64,000 nt of DNA from an uncultured Paracoccaceae bacterium (GTDB taxonomy: Bacteria > Pseudomonadota > Alphaproteobacteria > Rhodobacterales > Rhodobacteraceae). This document shows positions 56,319 through 64,000 of this stretch, one piece after another (the first letter of the stretch is position 1; the number at the start of each line of letters is the position of its first letter). Below the pieces are notes generated by a model. It saw nothing but the letters and a program-made list of their open reading frames with translations, did not search any database and was not told the DNA's origin. The stretch spans positions 34,320 to 98,319 of the forward strand of contig CANNFA010000010.1 of the NCBI GenBank assembly GCA_947503765.1, in the 5' to 3' direction. The position numbers were made by a program, and so were the translations under genes.

Positions 56319-57269
56319 TCAGGAATAGGCGATACGGAAACGCCTGGCTCCGCGAAACATTTCCTGCAACCGACGCTCCTCGACCGCCATTTCGGAAATC
56401 AGCCAGTCGCGGACCTTGTCGACGGAGTTGCGATTCGGTCGCCGGGTCGATGACAGCAGATGATAGCTCCGGTCGGTTTCAACCACGGCATCAGCGGCAG
56501 GAACCAGCACGCCGTCGACCACAAGGGTCGAAACAACGGATGTCCATCCCAGTACCAACCCCTGCCCACTCATCGCCGTCTGGACGACCACTGCATAGTC
56601 AGGAAACGAGATCTCCGACGTTTCTGGATCGGCCTCGTTTCCAGTTACCGATAGGAATTCAGGCCAGCCAAACCAGTTCATTTCCAGCTTGATCTGGGTA
56701 TGGGGGTGCTTCGGCGCTTCCAGTGACCCGCGATTTCGCAGATAGCCTGGCGCGCCCAGCGCCATGATCCGCTCAGGCGCGAACCAGCCGCCGATTCGTT
56801 CACGGTTCTTGCCCGCCACCACCCGCAAGCCCAAGTCGCAACTGCCCAGCGACCCGCCGACACTGTGCGGCAATAGCTGGAATTGCAGGTCGATTTGTGG
56901 AAACTCCTGGCGAAAGATATGCAACCGCGGCATTAGCCAGTGCGATACCATCCCGGAAGATATCGACAACATGACGGTCTCACGATCTTGATCATGCCGC
57001 TTGAATCCGTCGATTGTCTTTTCGATCCGGCCAAATGCGCGAGTGGTGGCGCGGCTTAGTTGTTCACCGCTTTCGGTCAGGCTCAACTGCGGGCCAAGCC
57101 TGACAAATAACTGTTGGTCCAGATGTCGCTCCAGCGTGGCGACGGCATGGCTTACCGCTGGCTGGGTGATGTTCAGTTCCGCCGCTGCATGAGAAAAATT
57201 GCCCAGACGCGCGGCTGCTTCAAAAACAAACAGCGTGCTTGGGGATGGAATCATTCGGCGAAGGTTCAT
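56319..57269 (-). CDS. LysR-type transcriptional regulator (GcvA-like) of the island
   Basis: The 316-residue protein has an N-terminal winged helix-turn-helix (FVFEAAARLGNFSHAAAELN, ITQPAVSHAVATLERHL, LTESGEQL) and a C-terminal effector domain. It resembles the GcvA branch. It is transcribed away from the transporter genes, whose first gene starts 200 bases away on the other strand, and upstream of the enolase-superfamily gene. This divergent layout suggests it controls both sides of the 57270-57469 gap. Confidence 0.9.
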   Translation of the reverse strand: MNLRRMIPSPSTLFVFEAAARLGNFSHAAAELNITQPAVSHAVATLERHLDQQLFVRLGPQLSLTESGEQLSRATTRAFGRIEKTIDGFKRHDQDRETVMLSISSGMVSHWLMPRLHIFRQEFPQIDLQFQLLPHSVGGSLGSCDLGLRVVAGKNRERIGGWFAPERIMALGAPGYLRNRGSLEAPKHPHTQIKLEMNWFGWPEFLSVTGNEADPETSEISFPDYAVVVQTAMSGQGLVLGWTSVVSTLVVDGVLVPAADAVVETDRSYHLLSSTRRPNRNSVDKVRDWLISEMAVEERRLQEMFRGARRFRIAYS

Positions 57270-57469
57270 GAATCCTGTTTATATTGACGATGAAATTTTT
57301 CAAGTCTTTCTCGTCGGTGGATTCAGGTCATACTAACGATGACGACCAACCGGCACGGATCGGCCCCGAGGACGCGACACGTTCCGTGAGCGAGGTGCAG
57401 TTACACGGGGCGGGGACCGGTGTGATCCGAATAGGGATACACGGCCGTCAGGCAATATGGGAGTGTAAC
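57270..57469. promoter_or_regulatory. Divergent control region between LysR gene and transporter operon
   Basis: This 200-base gap separates two divergent units. It contains AT-rich stretches near 57280-57310 and a frame that reaches upstream from the binding-protein gene but lacks a signal peptide. LysR proteins usually bind T-N11-A sites in such gaps; I could not single one out with confidence. Confidence 0.4.
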
Positions 57470-58576
57470 ATGACAATGAAAATAAACCGCCGCCACTTTG
57501 GCCTAGGCGTCGCCGCAACCGGCGTTGCAGCACTATCTAGTCCAGCCTATCTGCGCCGAGCCTATGCCCAAAAAGGATCGTCTCTGAATATCTGGGCGTA
57601 TGACGGCTTTGTCACCGATAGCTTTCGCGACAGGTTCGAGGACGAGACGGGCGTCAGGATCAACCTGCGGATGATCACCGACCAGAGCGAGATGTTTAAC
57701 CTGATGATGGCCGAGCAAGGCAACTACAGCGCCGACATCGTCTCATGTGCCGGACATCGCTTCTACCAATTCGTCGATGCCGGACTCTTGTCGCCGATCG
57801 ATCGCGACAAGATGCCGAACTGGGATCACATCGAGGAAGAATATGCTGACGCCAGTTGGGTGTCACGCAACGGCGAGGTCTGGGGCGTGCCCCTTGTCGT
57901 GGTTACCTCGGGTCTGCTCTACAACACCGAAATGGTGCCGGAAAAACCCGATAGCTGGGAAATCATCTTTAGTGAAGAGTATGCCGGGCGCACGGCCTAT
58001 CAGTTGCAGAACTTCATGCCGATGGTGATGGATTACCTTGGCCACGACGGGTCGGCTGTATCCTATGGCGATGACGTCGACGCCGCTCAACGTGCCGTCA
58101 ATGAAACCCGCGATTTCCTGATCGAGCACAAGAACCTGGTTCGCCGTTACTACGACGCTGCAAGCGAGGTGCAGCAACTGATGGTATCGGGTGACATCGC
58201 CTTGGCACAGGCCGGCTCGGGCCCGTCCTCACAGTTGATCATCGACGGGTTCCCCGCGGGCTACACTATCCCGAGAGAAGGCGGGCAGGCCTATGCCTAT
58301 GGCTTCAACATCGTGGATAATGCCAAGAACATGGACAACGCCTACCACTTCCTAAACCAGTTGCTCGCCGATCCGGAAAACGGCGCCAGCATTGTTCGAG
58401 CGACCGGCCTCAGTTCGACCATAGAGGGCACCGACGAACTCCTGACCGCGCCGGAGCGGGAAGCCCTGTCGCTAAGCAGGGAAGAACGGTCTCGCCTTTC
58501 GTGGGTGAACGTGGAAACTGCCGCGTTCATTTTCGATTTGGTCGACAAGGCCGCCGAAGAGGTCAAGGCGGCCTGA
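57470..58576 (+). CDS. PotD/PotF-like ABC transporter binding protein, Tat-exported
   Basis: The 368-residue periplasmic solute-binding protein has a twin-arginine signal (NRRHFGLGVAATGVAALSSP, cleavage after AYA near residue 33), which is unusual for this class. The mature protein starts with LNIWAYDGFVTDSF, followed by ADIVSCAGHRFYQFVDAGLL and VPLVVVTSGLLYN, the spermidine/putrescine family pattern. The ligand may be a polyamine or another charged organic molecule. GGGAG lies eight bases before the ATG at 57470. Two permeases and an ATPase follow. Confidence 0.88.
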   Translation: MTMKINRRHFGLGVAATGVAALSSPAYLRRAYAQKGSSLNIWAYDGFVTDSFRDRFEDETGVRINLRMITDQSEMFNLMMAEQGNYSADIVSCAGHRFYQFVDAGLLSPIDRDKMPNWDHIEEEYADASWVSRNGEVWGVPLVVVTSGLLYNTEMVPEKPDSWEIIFSEEYAGRTAYQLQNFMPMVMDYLGHDGSAVSYGDDVDAAQRAVNETRDFLIEHKNLVRRYYDAASEVQQLMVSGDIALAQAGSGPSSQLIIDGFPAGYTIPREGGQAYAYGFNIVDNAKNMDNAYHFLNQLLADPENGASIVRATGLSSTIEGTDELLTAPEREALSLSREERSRLSWVNVETAAFIFDLVDKAAEEVKAA

Positions 58577-58615
58577 CCGCGCGGGGCGCCGGAAGACCCC
58601 GGTGCCCCATCGTAC

Positions 58616-59557
58616 ATGGACCCAAGAATGACACGCTTTCTCGTCTATTCACGCCGGTTTGCCCTCTACCGGGGCTTCAACACGCTTTACATGACGTCGC
58701 CGGCCACCAGATTCCTTATGGTGGCACTGTTGCCACTAGTATGGATCCTACTGGCCAATGTCGCGCCGTTGGCGCAGATGGTAGAGATTAGTTTTCGTGA
58801 CACCTACCCGCTACAACCCGGCGAGGAAGGTAGTTATTCGTTGCAACACTATGCCGGGTTCTTCGAGAAGCCATTGTATTTTCGGGCTTTCTTGCGTAGC
58901 TTTGTCTTTGCCACGTTGGTAACGTTTGCGACTCTGGTAGTGGTGTTTCCAGTCGCCTTCTACATCTCCAAGGCGGCGCCGAAGTCTCAGCGTGCGCGGC
59001 TATTGTTATTGGTTGTCGCACCGTTTTGGGTCAGCGAAATCATCCGCAGTTTCGCTTGGATCGTGATGTTGGCCAACCGAGGGGCGGTCAACTCGTTTTT
59101 CGGCTGGTTCGGGATGCCTGGGGTGCCGTATGAGTTGCTTTACAACAATTTCTCACTGTCGATCGGGGTGATCTACCTAGCTTCGCTATACATGTTGCTA
59201 CCTCTCTATTCCGCAATCGAGCGGATCGATGATAACCTGCTGGAAGCAGCCGCTAATCTGGGTGCCTCTACACGTCGGCGAATTACGCGTATCATCCTGC
59301 CGCTATCGCTTCCTGGGATCGTGGCGGGCTGCACGCTGGTCTTTCTGTTGACTGTTGGACTGTTCGCGATGCCGGTCCTTTTGGGCGGGCCCAGCAATAC
59401 CTTGTTCCCGGCGATTATCGCGCAGATTTTCCATAAGGCAGGTGCGTCGTGGCCACAAGGCAGCGCCTATAGCATCCTTTTGACGATTGCCGCGCTGATC
59501 TATGTCGGCTTGTTTATCGCCCTTGCCGGTCGTCGCGGCAGAGGTGCCAAACCGTGA
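58616..59557 (+). CDS. ABC transporter permease (PotB type)
   Basis: The 313-residue membrane protein has about six helices and the conserved cytoplasmic loop EAAANLGASTRRRITRIILPL, which contacts the ATPase. The N-terminal part TSPATRFLMVALLPLVWILLA is the first helix. It is the first permease of the transporter, 39 bases after the binding protein gene. GC is clearly lower than the core (hand count 51% over 59101-59220). It ends one base into the next permease start. Confidence 0.88.
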   Translation: MDPRMTRFLVYSRRFALYRGFNTLYMTSPATRFLMVALLPLVWILLANVAPLAQMVEISFRDTYPLQPGEEGSYSLQHYAGFFEKPLYFRAFLRSFVFATLVTFATLVVVFPVAFYISKAAPKSQRARLLLLVVAPFWVSEIIRSFAWIVMLANRGAVNSFFGWFGMPGVPYELLYNNFSLSIGVIYLASLYMLLPLYSAIERIDDNLLEAAANLGASTRRRITRIILPLSLPGIVAGCTLVFLLTVGLFAMPVLLGGPSNTLFPAIIAQIFHKAGASWPQGSAYSILLTIAALIYVGLFIALAGRRGRGAKP

Positions 59558-60372
59558 TGCATCTTCAACGTCTGGTTCTGCCCACCTATTTCTGGCTGTT
59601 CGTCCTCTACCTCTTCACACCGCTCATGGTGATTGCGGTGATGGGGTTCCGGGATTCCAATTTCGTCGCATTTCCGATTAATAAATGGACAACTGATTGG
59701 TACCACGAGATCTTATTCGACCGCGACATCCAGAGCAGCCTGTGGCTGTCACTCAGAATCGCCGTCGTGTCCACCGCCATTTCCATTGTCGTGGGGCTAC
59801 CGACTGCGTTTCTGGTGGCGCGCACCAAGGGCGTGTTACGCGGGGCGCTAATCTCCATTTTGTTGTTGCCGGCATTCCTGCCTGTCATCGTCTCGGCCAT
59901 TTCGCTACGCATCTTCGCCGGGAAAATAGGGCTGGAAACCGGCATGCTAGCAATCGCGCTCGGACATGCGGTCGCGTCGATGCCATTCGTCGTAATCATG
60001 GTCCTGACCCGGATCGACTCGATGAACCGAAACCTTGTCGATGCAGCCCAAAACCTGGGCGCTGATCCGATCATCGTGCTGACGCGGATCGTCCTGCCGT
60101 ATCTGTCGCCGGCGCTGTTCGGAGCATTTTTATTCTCGATGCTGCTGTCGTTTGAGGATTTCGTGCGCTCGTTCTTTTTAGGTGGCTTCGATCAGACATT
60201 TCCCGTGCTGCTGTATTCGCGGCTGCGTTTCGGGTTCGATCCGGGGCTTGCCGCCGTTTCGACCATCGTACTGATCGCGACCACCTGCTTGGGATTGTTT
60301 GCCGAACGCATCCTACGGGGCCGCCGGGCGCGCTCGTCGCAACAGAAAAAAGGGTCTCCCACGAATGACTAA
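59557..60372 (+). CDS. ABC transporter permease (PotC type)
   Basis: The 271-residue second permease has about six helices and the loop DAAQNLGADPIIVLTRIVLP that docks to the ATPase. Features such as TAFLVARTKGVLRGALIS and SFEDFVRSFFLGG are typical of the PotC type. The ATG at 59557 overlaps the PotB-type stop by one base (TGATG); a GTG at 59554 is also in frame. It overlaps the ATPase gene by eight bases, so the permeases and ATPase are tightly coupled. Confidence 0.88.
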   Translation: MHLQRLVLPTYFWLFVLYLFTPLMVIAVMGFRDSNFVAFPINKWTTDWYHEILFDRDIQSSLWLSLRIAVVSTAISIVVGLPTAFLVARTKGVLRGALISILLLPAFLPVIVSAISLRIFAGKIGLETGMLAIALGHAVASMPFVVIMVLTRIDSMNRNLVDAAQNLGADPIIVLTRIVLPYLSPALFGAFLFSMLLSFEDFVRSFFLGGFDQTFPVLLYSRLRFGFDPGLAAVSTIVLIATTCLGLFAERILRGRRARSSQQKKGSPTND

Positions 60373-61468
60373 CAGCGCCCCTGCAATCGAATTGAAAAAC
60401 CTCAGTAAGTCCTTTGGTGCCATGCAGGCACTGAACAATTTGTCGTTGCGGATTGAACAGGGCGTTTTTCTAACCCTTCTAGGCCCGTCGGGCTGCGGTA
60501 AATCCACGATCCTGCGGTTAATCGCCGGTTTCATGGCACCCAGCAACGGCAAAGTCCTGGTCGGAGGACACGATATCACCCGGACACCCGCACACACTCG
60601 GCCAGTTAAGATGGTATTTCAGGACTACGCCTTATTTCCGCATATGAACATCGCAGCTAATATAGGGTTTGGCTGTGAAATGCTGGGAATGCCGCGCGGC
60701 CAGATCGTTCGGCGCTGCAACGAGTTGCTCGATCTGATCCGCCTGCCTGACATCGCCAGCCGCTATCCTGACGAGTTGTCTGGCGGCCAGCGCCAACGCG
60801 TGGCCCTAGCTCGTGCCTTGGCACCGGATCCGGAAGCGTTGCTACTGGACGAGCCTCTGGGGGCGCTGGACCTACGGCTGCGCCGCCAGATGCAACAGGA
60901 ATTGCGGGCTATCCAGCGCACCACCGGCAAGACCTTCGTCTTCGTCACACACGATCAGGAAGAGGCGATGTCCATGTCCGACACAATTGTCGTAATGAAG
61001 GACGGCAGTATCGAACAAATCGACAGCCCCGAAGCGATCTATCAGCGTCCGGCCAGCGCCTTCGTGGCCAGTTTTGTTGGTTCTGCCAACCTTGTGCCGG
61101 CGAAAGTTCGCGGTCGCGACGCGGAAACCCTGACTCTATATTTATACGGTCAGGAATGGCGCGTGCCGCTCGAGCGCGTGACCTCGCCCGTCACACCCGA
61201 CGTTGGCGACTCCGCCACGGTGGTGATCCGCCCTGATGCATTCCATATCGGCATCGGGAGGGCAGACATCGACCTCCAGCTTTCGGGGCATCTGGAAGAG
61301 CGAACCTATCTGGGGAGTCGGCAGAACCTGAAGTTGCGCGCAGCCGATGGCGAAGTCGCCCAAATCGAACTTTCCGCGACCGAGGTCGCCTCCGAGGGCG
61401 AGGCCCTGGACGTCCACTGCAACACTGAACGCGTCGCTATTCTGGCCGGCGCGGCAGATCCAATCTGA
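60365..61468 (+). CDS. ABC transporter ATPase (PotA type)
   Basis: The 367-residue ATPase has Walker A GPSGCGKST (40-48), the Q-loop VFQDYALFPHM, signature LSGGQRQRVALARALA (138-153), Walker B LLLDEPLGALD (160-170) and the switch His in VTHDQEEAMSMSD. A C-terminal TOBE domain binds the regulatory or substrate-related site. It powers the binding protein/permease set just upstream. The ATG at 60365 is chosen because the upstream extension is unlike the family. Confidence 0.93.
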   Translation: MTNSAPAIELKNLSKSFGAMQALNNLSLRIEQGVFLTLLGPSGCGKSTILRLIAGFMAPSNGKVLVGGHDITRTPAHTRPVKMVFQDYALFPHMNIAANIGFGCEMLGMPRGQIVRRCNELLDLIRLPDIASRYPDELSGGQRQRVALARALAPDPEALLLDEPLGALDLRLRRQMQQELRAIQRTTGKTFVFVTHDQEEAMSMSDTIVVMKDGSIEQIDSPEAIYQRPASAFVASFVGSANLVPAKVRGRDAETLTLYLYGQEWRVPLERVTSPVTPDVGDSATVVIRPDAFHIGIGRADIDLQLSGHLEERTYLGSRQNLKLRAADGEVAQIELSATEVASEGEALDVHCNTERVAILAGAADPI

Positions 61469-61482
61469 ACGGAGACATCAAA

Positions 61483-62457
61483 ATGGAAATGATCGGCGCA
61501 GAACGAGTTCACGAACTGCTGGAATTCGACGGGCTGATTGCTGCGTTGGAACAAGCGCACAAAGGAGGCATGCCCGCGACGTCGGACCGGCTAATTTACG
61601 AGCAGCCCAATCCCGAGGGCCAGCCTGACGTGTTCATCATCTTGCCCGCATGGCAACCGCAAGAGGGCATTCTGGCAAAGATGGTCACCTCGTTTCCCAA
61701 CAACAAGGCGCGCCACGGAGGACCGACTGTCAATTCCATCTACATGTTCATCAATGCCGAAACTGGCGTGACCGAGGCGGCGATAGAAGGAGAATCCATG
61801 ATTTTCCGTAAAACATCATCGGATTCAGCGCTGGGATCGAAACTGCTTTCAAGGCCGGATGCCGAGAATTTCCTGATGATAGGCGCCGGAGGTCTTGCTC
61901 CCTATCTGATCCGCGCTCACCTCACAGTGCGCCCGGAACTCAAGCAATTGACGGTCTGGAACCGTACCCGTGCCAACGCCGAGAAAATGGCGCATACCTT
62001 CGCCACGCAAGGAGTTGACCTGGTCGTGGCCGATGACCTCGACACTGCGATCGCCAACGCCGATATCGTATGCAGCGCAACCATGGCCTCGACCCCGCAT
62101 ATAAAGGGTGAGCTGCTCAAGCCCGGCGCGCATGTGGACTTGATCGGATCGTTCACGCCCCAGATGCGAGAGGCGGACGATGATGTCCTGCGCCGGGCCA
62201 GTATCTTTGTGGACCACCGCCAGACAACGCAACGCTCTGGCGAGTTCCTGGGACCATTTGAGCGCGGAGTGATCACTGCCGGCGACGTGTGCGCCGATTA
62301 TTTCGAACTGGTGCAGGGCCACCATCCAGGACGCACGTCCCATACCGAGATCACCATGCTGAAGAACGGCGGCGGCAGTCACATTGACTACTACGTTGCG
62401 AAGTACCTGATGGACCGACATCGTGGCCGCGCCTTTTCGACCACCTGCGCAAGCTGA
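61483..62457 (+). CDS. Ornithine cyclodeaminase/mu-crystallin family protein
   Basis: The 324-residue NAD(P)-dependent enzyme has the N-terminal substrate motif with K in ILAKMVTSFPNNKARHGGP, the Rossmann motif MIGAGGLAPYLIRAHL, VWNRTRANAEKMAHTFA and the Asp-containing HVDLIGSFTPQMREADDDVL. The family includes ornithine cyclodeaminase, ketimine reductases and pyrroline-2-carboxylate reductase; sequence alone does not choose. It follows the ATPase by 14 bases in what looks like one operon, suggesting it acts on the imported substrate. Confidence 0.88.
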   Translation: MEMIGAERVHELLEFDGLIAALEQAHKGGMPATSDRLIYEQPNPEGQPDVFIILPAWQPQEGILAKMVTSFPNNKARHGGPTVNSIYMFINAETGVTEAAIEGESMIFRKTSSDSALGSKLLSRPDAENFLMIGAGGLAPYLIRAHLTVRPELKQLTVWNRTRANAEKMAHTFATQGVDLVVADDLDTAIANADIVCSATMASTPHIKGELLKPGAHVDLIGSFTPQMREADDDVLRRASIFVDHRQTTQRSGEFLGPFERGVITAGDVCADYFELVQGHHPGRTSHTEITMLKNGGGSHIDYYVAKYLMDRHRGRAFSTTCAS

Positions 62458-62484
62458 GGGACACTGTGCAAGCAAGGACAGAGC

Positions 62485-63480
62485 ATGCGACTTCCGCGTC
62501 GATCTATTCCGCCAATCACGGGGCTTATTGCCTTCGAGGCCACTGCAAGACGGCTTAGCTTTTCCCGTGCCGCCGTCGACTTGGCCCTGTCTCAGGGTGC
62601 TGTCAGCAAACGGGTACGCCAGTTGGAAGATCAGCTGGGCATCACTCTTCTGACTCGGGGTGGCCACCAGATCAGCCTGACCCAAGCCGGCCAGAGGTAT
62701 CTGCCAGAGGTGCAGAACATATTGGCTCAGATCGACCGCACGACACGCGAGCTTCAGTCAAATGCGGGCCGCGAGCAGGTCCTCACCGTAGGGACCGATC
62801 CCGCATTCGCGATAGGCTGGCTGTTACCGCGATTAGCCGACTTCAACCGGACATGGCCGGATGTGCGGATCGATGTTCTGGGCACGGAATACGACGCAAA
62901 CACGGAATCGGCCAATGGGCTATACAGCGCGCGGGATCTTGACCTGACTATCCGTCGCGCTGCATCGGGAAGCGCCGCGGTCGCCGAGACGCCACTATTT
63001 CCAGAAACGCTCATCGCTTGCGTCGGTCAGCAAGCCACATCCGGCCAGAGCGATGCGGAACTCTTCGAATCACTTCCATTGCTGCGCCACACCGCGACGC
63101 CAGAACTCCACGATCCCAGCGATGCGGACGATGCCGACAACTCGCCCTCGATGAAAGTTGTAGTGGATCACTGTGGAGTCCTGATTTCTACTGCGGTTCA
63201 TGGGCATGGTATCGCGCTGGTACCCAGCCTTCTGGTACGCGACGATCTGCGCAACGGGAATCTTCGACAAATTGGAAAATGTCGCAATGCCGGCGGCTAT
63301 GTCGTATCAATCGGAACCTGCGCAAACGGAATTGCAGAAGCTCGAGGGTTTTACAATTGGCTCGTCAAAACTGCTCGAAGATATCGAAAACTGAGTGCGA
63401 TCAAAGTCCCCGAAAACAACGCTTGGCCGCCCGGTCGCCCGAAGCTTGCACACTGTGACGATTTATCCGTCGGCCGCTAG
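62485..63480 (+). CDS. Second LysR-type regulator of the island
   Basis: The 331-residue protein has the HTH segment (ITGLIAFEATARRLSFSRAA, LSQGAVSKRVRQLEDQLGI, LTQAGQRYL) and an effector-binding domain with WLLPRLADFNRTWPDVRI and VHGHGIALVPSLL, close to the GcvA group. It ends the island operon, 27 bases after the cyclodeaminase-family gene, in the same direction as the transporter. Two LysR regulators around a single catabolic unit is uncommon. The last 30 residues are of unusual sequence and may be an extended tail. Confidence 0.88.
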   Translation: MRLPRRSIPPITGLIAFEATARRLSFSRAAVDLALSQGAVSKRVRQLEDQLGITLLTRGGHQISLTQAGQRYLPEVQNILAQIDRTTRELQSNAGREQVLTVGTDPAFAIGWLLPRLADFNRTWPDVRIDVLGTEYDANTESANGLYSARDLDLTIRRAASGSAAVAETPLFPETLIACVGQQATSGQSDAELFESLPLLRHTATPELHDPSDADDADNSPSMKVVVDHCGVLISTAVHGHGIALVPSLLVRDDLRNGNLRQIGKCRNAGGYVVSIGTCANGIAEARGFYNWLVKTARRYRKLSAIKVPENNAWPPGRPKLAHCDDLSVGR

Positions 63481-63583
63481 AGCCTCCCACCTTTAACTTA
63501 AGACATATCTGGCAGCGGTGAAATAATTCCAACACGCTCCGGGGAGAAATGCGCGAAAGTTGGTGATGCCCTGAGAGTCTGGC
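63481..63583. other. Gap between LysR gene and transposase
   Basis: The gap has no gene. GAGAGTCTGGCTCA near 63570 is a possible end (terminal inverted repeat) of the insertion sequence, but its partner would lie beyond the window, so this is a guess. Confidence 0.3.
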
Positions 63584-64000
63584 TCAATATTCCTGAGCAG
63601 TTTTTCTTGCGATGTGACGGGCGGATCTTCGGGCGGCGGCGACGAGTATCCATGCGTCTGCAGAGGCGATTGAGGCCTCCCAGTCCTTCGCCAACCTTCG
63701 GCAGCGCCCCAGACAGGCAAAGGTGCGCTCCACGACCCAGCGGCGGGCGATGACGACAAATCCGGTGATGCCGGTTGGGCGTTTCACGATCTCGATTGTC
63801 GGTCCCTCCATAGTGGCCATTGCGTCACGGAGTTTTTCGCCCGCGTATCCGCCATCCGTAAGCGCGACCTGGCCCTTGCAATTACCCACAAGTCTGGTGC
63901 GGCGAAGTGATTCACCCACCAGACGTATGCGTCCGGTCTGACCGCTCTGATGTGGGGAGACCGCGGCTGATAGTGTCCATTCTCGATAATGGACATTTTG
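63584..64000 (-). mobile_element. IS5 family transposase, C-terminal part (partial at window edge)
   Basis: The frame is open from the right window edge to a stop at 63584. Its C-terminal half is a clear IS5-type DDE transposase: [61 protein letters not shown] and [19 protein letters not shown], with the catalytic Asp in TDGGYAG and Glu in VVERT. The N-terminal part (for example [20 protein letters not shown]) is less recognisable, so the copy may be rearranged. It bounds the island on the right. Confidence 0.82.
63974..63995. repeat. Perfect inverted repeat at the window edge
   Basis: TGTCCATT (63974-63981) and AATGGACA (63988-63995) flank a CTCGAT loop. It lies within the transposase frame near the element edge. 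Its role is unknown. Confidence 0.5.

Overview
The window looks like a chromosomal segment of an alphaproteobacterium of the order Rhodobacterales (Rhodobacteraceae). The evidence is a high-GC core, the gene order mutM-echA-rpsT-dnaA-dnaN-recF-gyrB next to ubiE-ubiB, a 44-residue aa3-type oxidase subunit IV, CtrA-like sites beside flagellar and signalling genes, and a fractured flagellar cluster. I cannot name a genus from the sequence alone.

Layout. Positions 1-3000 hold a minus-strand cobalt/B12 unit (cbiM-like permease, cobW, cobN cut by the window edge) behind a clear cobalamin riboswitch. Next come smc, a lytic transglycosylase, and a coupled pair of a DUF1636 Fe-S-like protein and cobD/cbiB. 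A small response regulator with a CtrA-like site upstream, a glutathionyl-hydroquinone reductase and pdxJ follow. Positions 11.8-16.4 kb carry a DUF2062 protein, the bifunctional (p)ppGpp synthetase/hydrolase, rpoZ, folK and a NYN-domain protein. Positions 16.4-25.4 kb carry ispH, a LysE exporter, a DUF3429 protein, rnhA, fmt with two peptide deformylase genes (one with an altered active-site motif), mutY, a DciA-like DUF721 protein, a DsbA-like protein, a CoA-transferase and yqgE. Positions 25.4-35 kb hold a threonylcarbamoyl-AMP synthase, acyl-CoA dehydrogenase, an MBL hydrolase, small hypothetical genes, the oxidase subunit, smpB, an aminotransferase, recO, a membrane protein and a DsbD N-domain protein. 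Positions 35.1-41.0 kb are a short flagellar run: motB, flgE, flgK, flgL, flgI.

Positions 41.2-53.3 kb hold the replication and repair block (gyrB, a LysE exporter, recF, dnaN, dnaA, rpsT, echA, mutM) and the ubiquinone genes ubiE and ubiB. A tRNA-Leu(CAG) at 54.4 kb marks an abrupt change. From there to the end the DNA has visibly lower GC (hand count 51% for 59101-59220 against 67% for 52021-52080). It carries a truncated transposase, an enolase-superfamily enzyme, two LysR regulators, a complete spermidine/putrescine-type ABC transporter (Tat-exported binding protein, two permeases, ATPase), an ornithine-cyclodeaminase-family enzyme and an IS5-type transposase at the right edge. I read this as a horizontally acquired uptake-and-catabolism island at the tRNA gene.

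The most interesting items are a recurring 3'-UTR element (stop codon, short hairpin, then a conserved GCGGGGRTATTT-type motif) seen three times, the deformylase paralogue with HQIDH in place of HEIDH, the tRNA-associated island with its possible imino-acid or sugar-acid pathway, and two CtrA-like boxes. I found no CRISPR array, rRNA operon, prophage or defence system.
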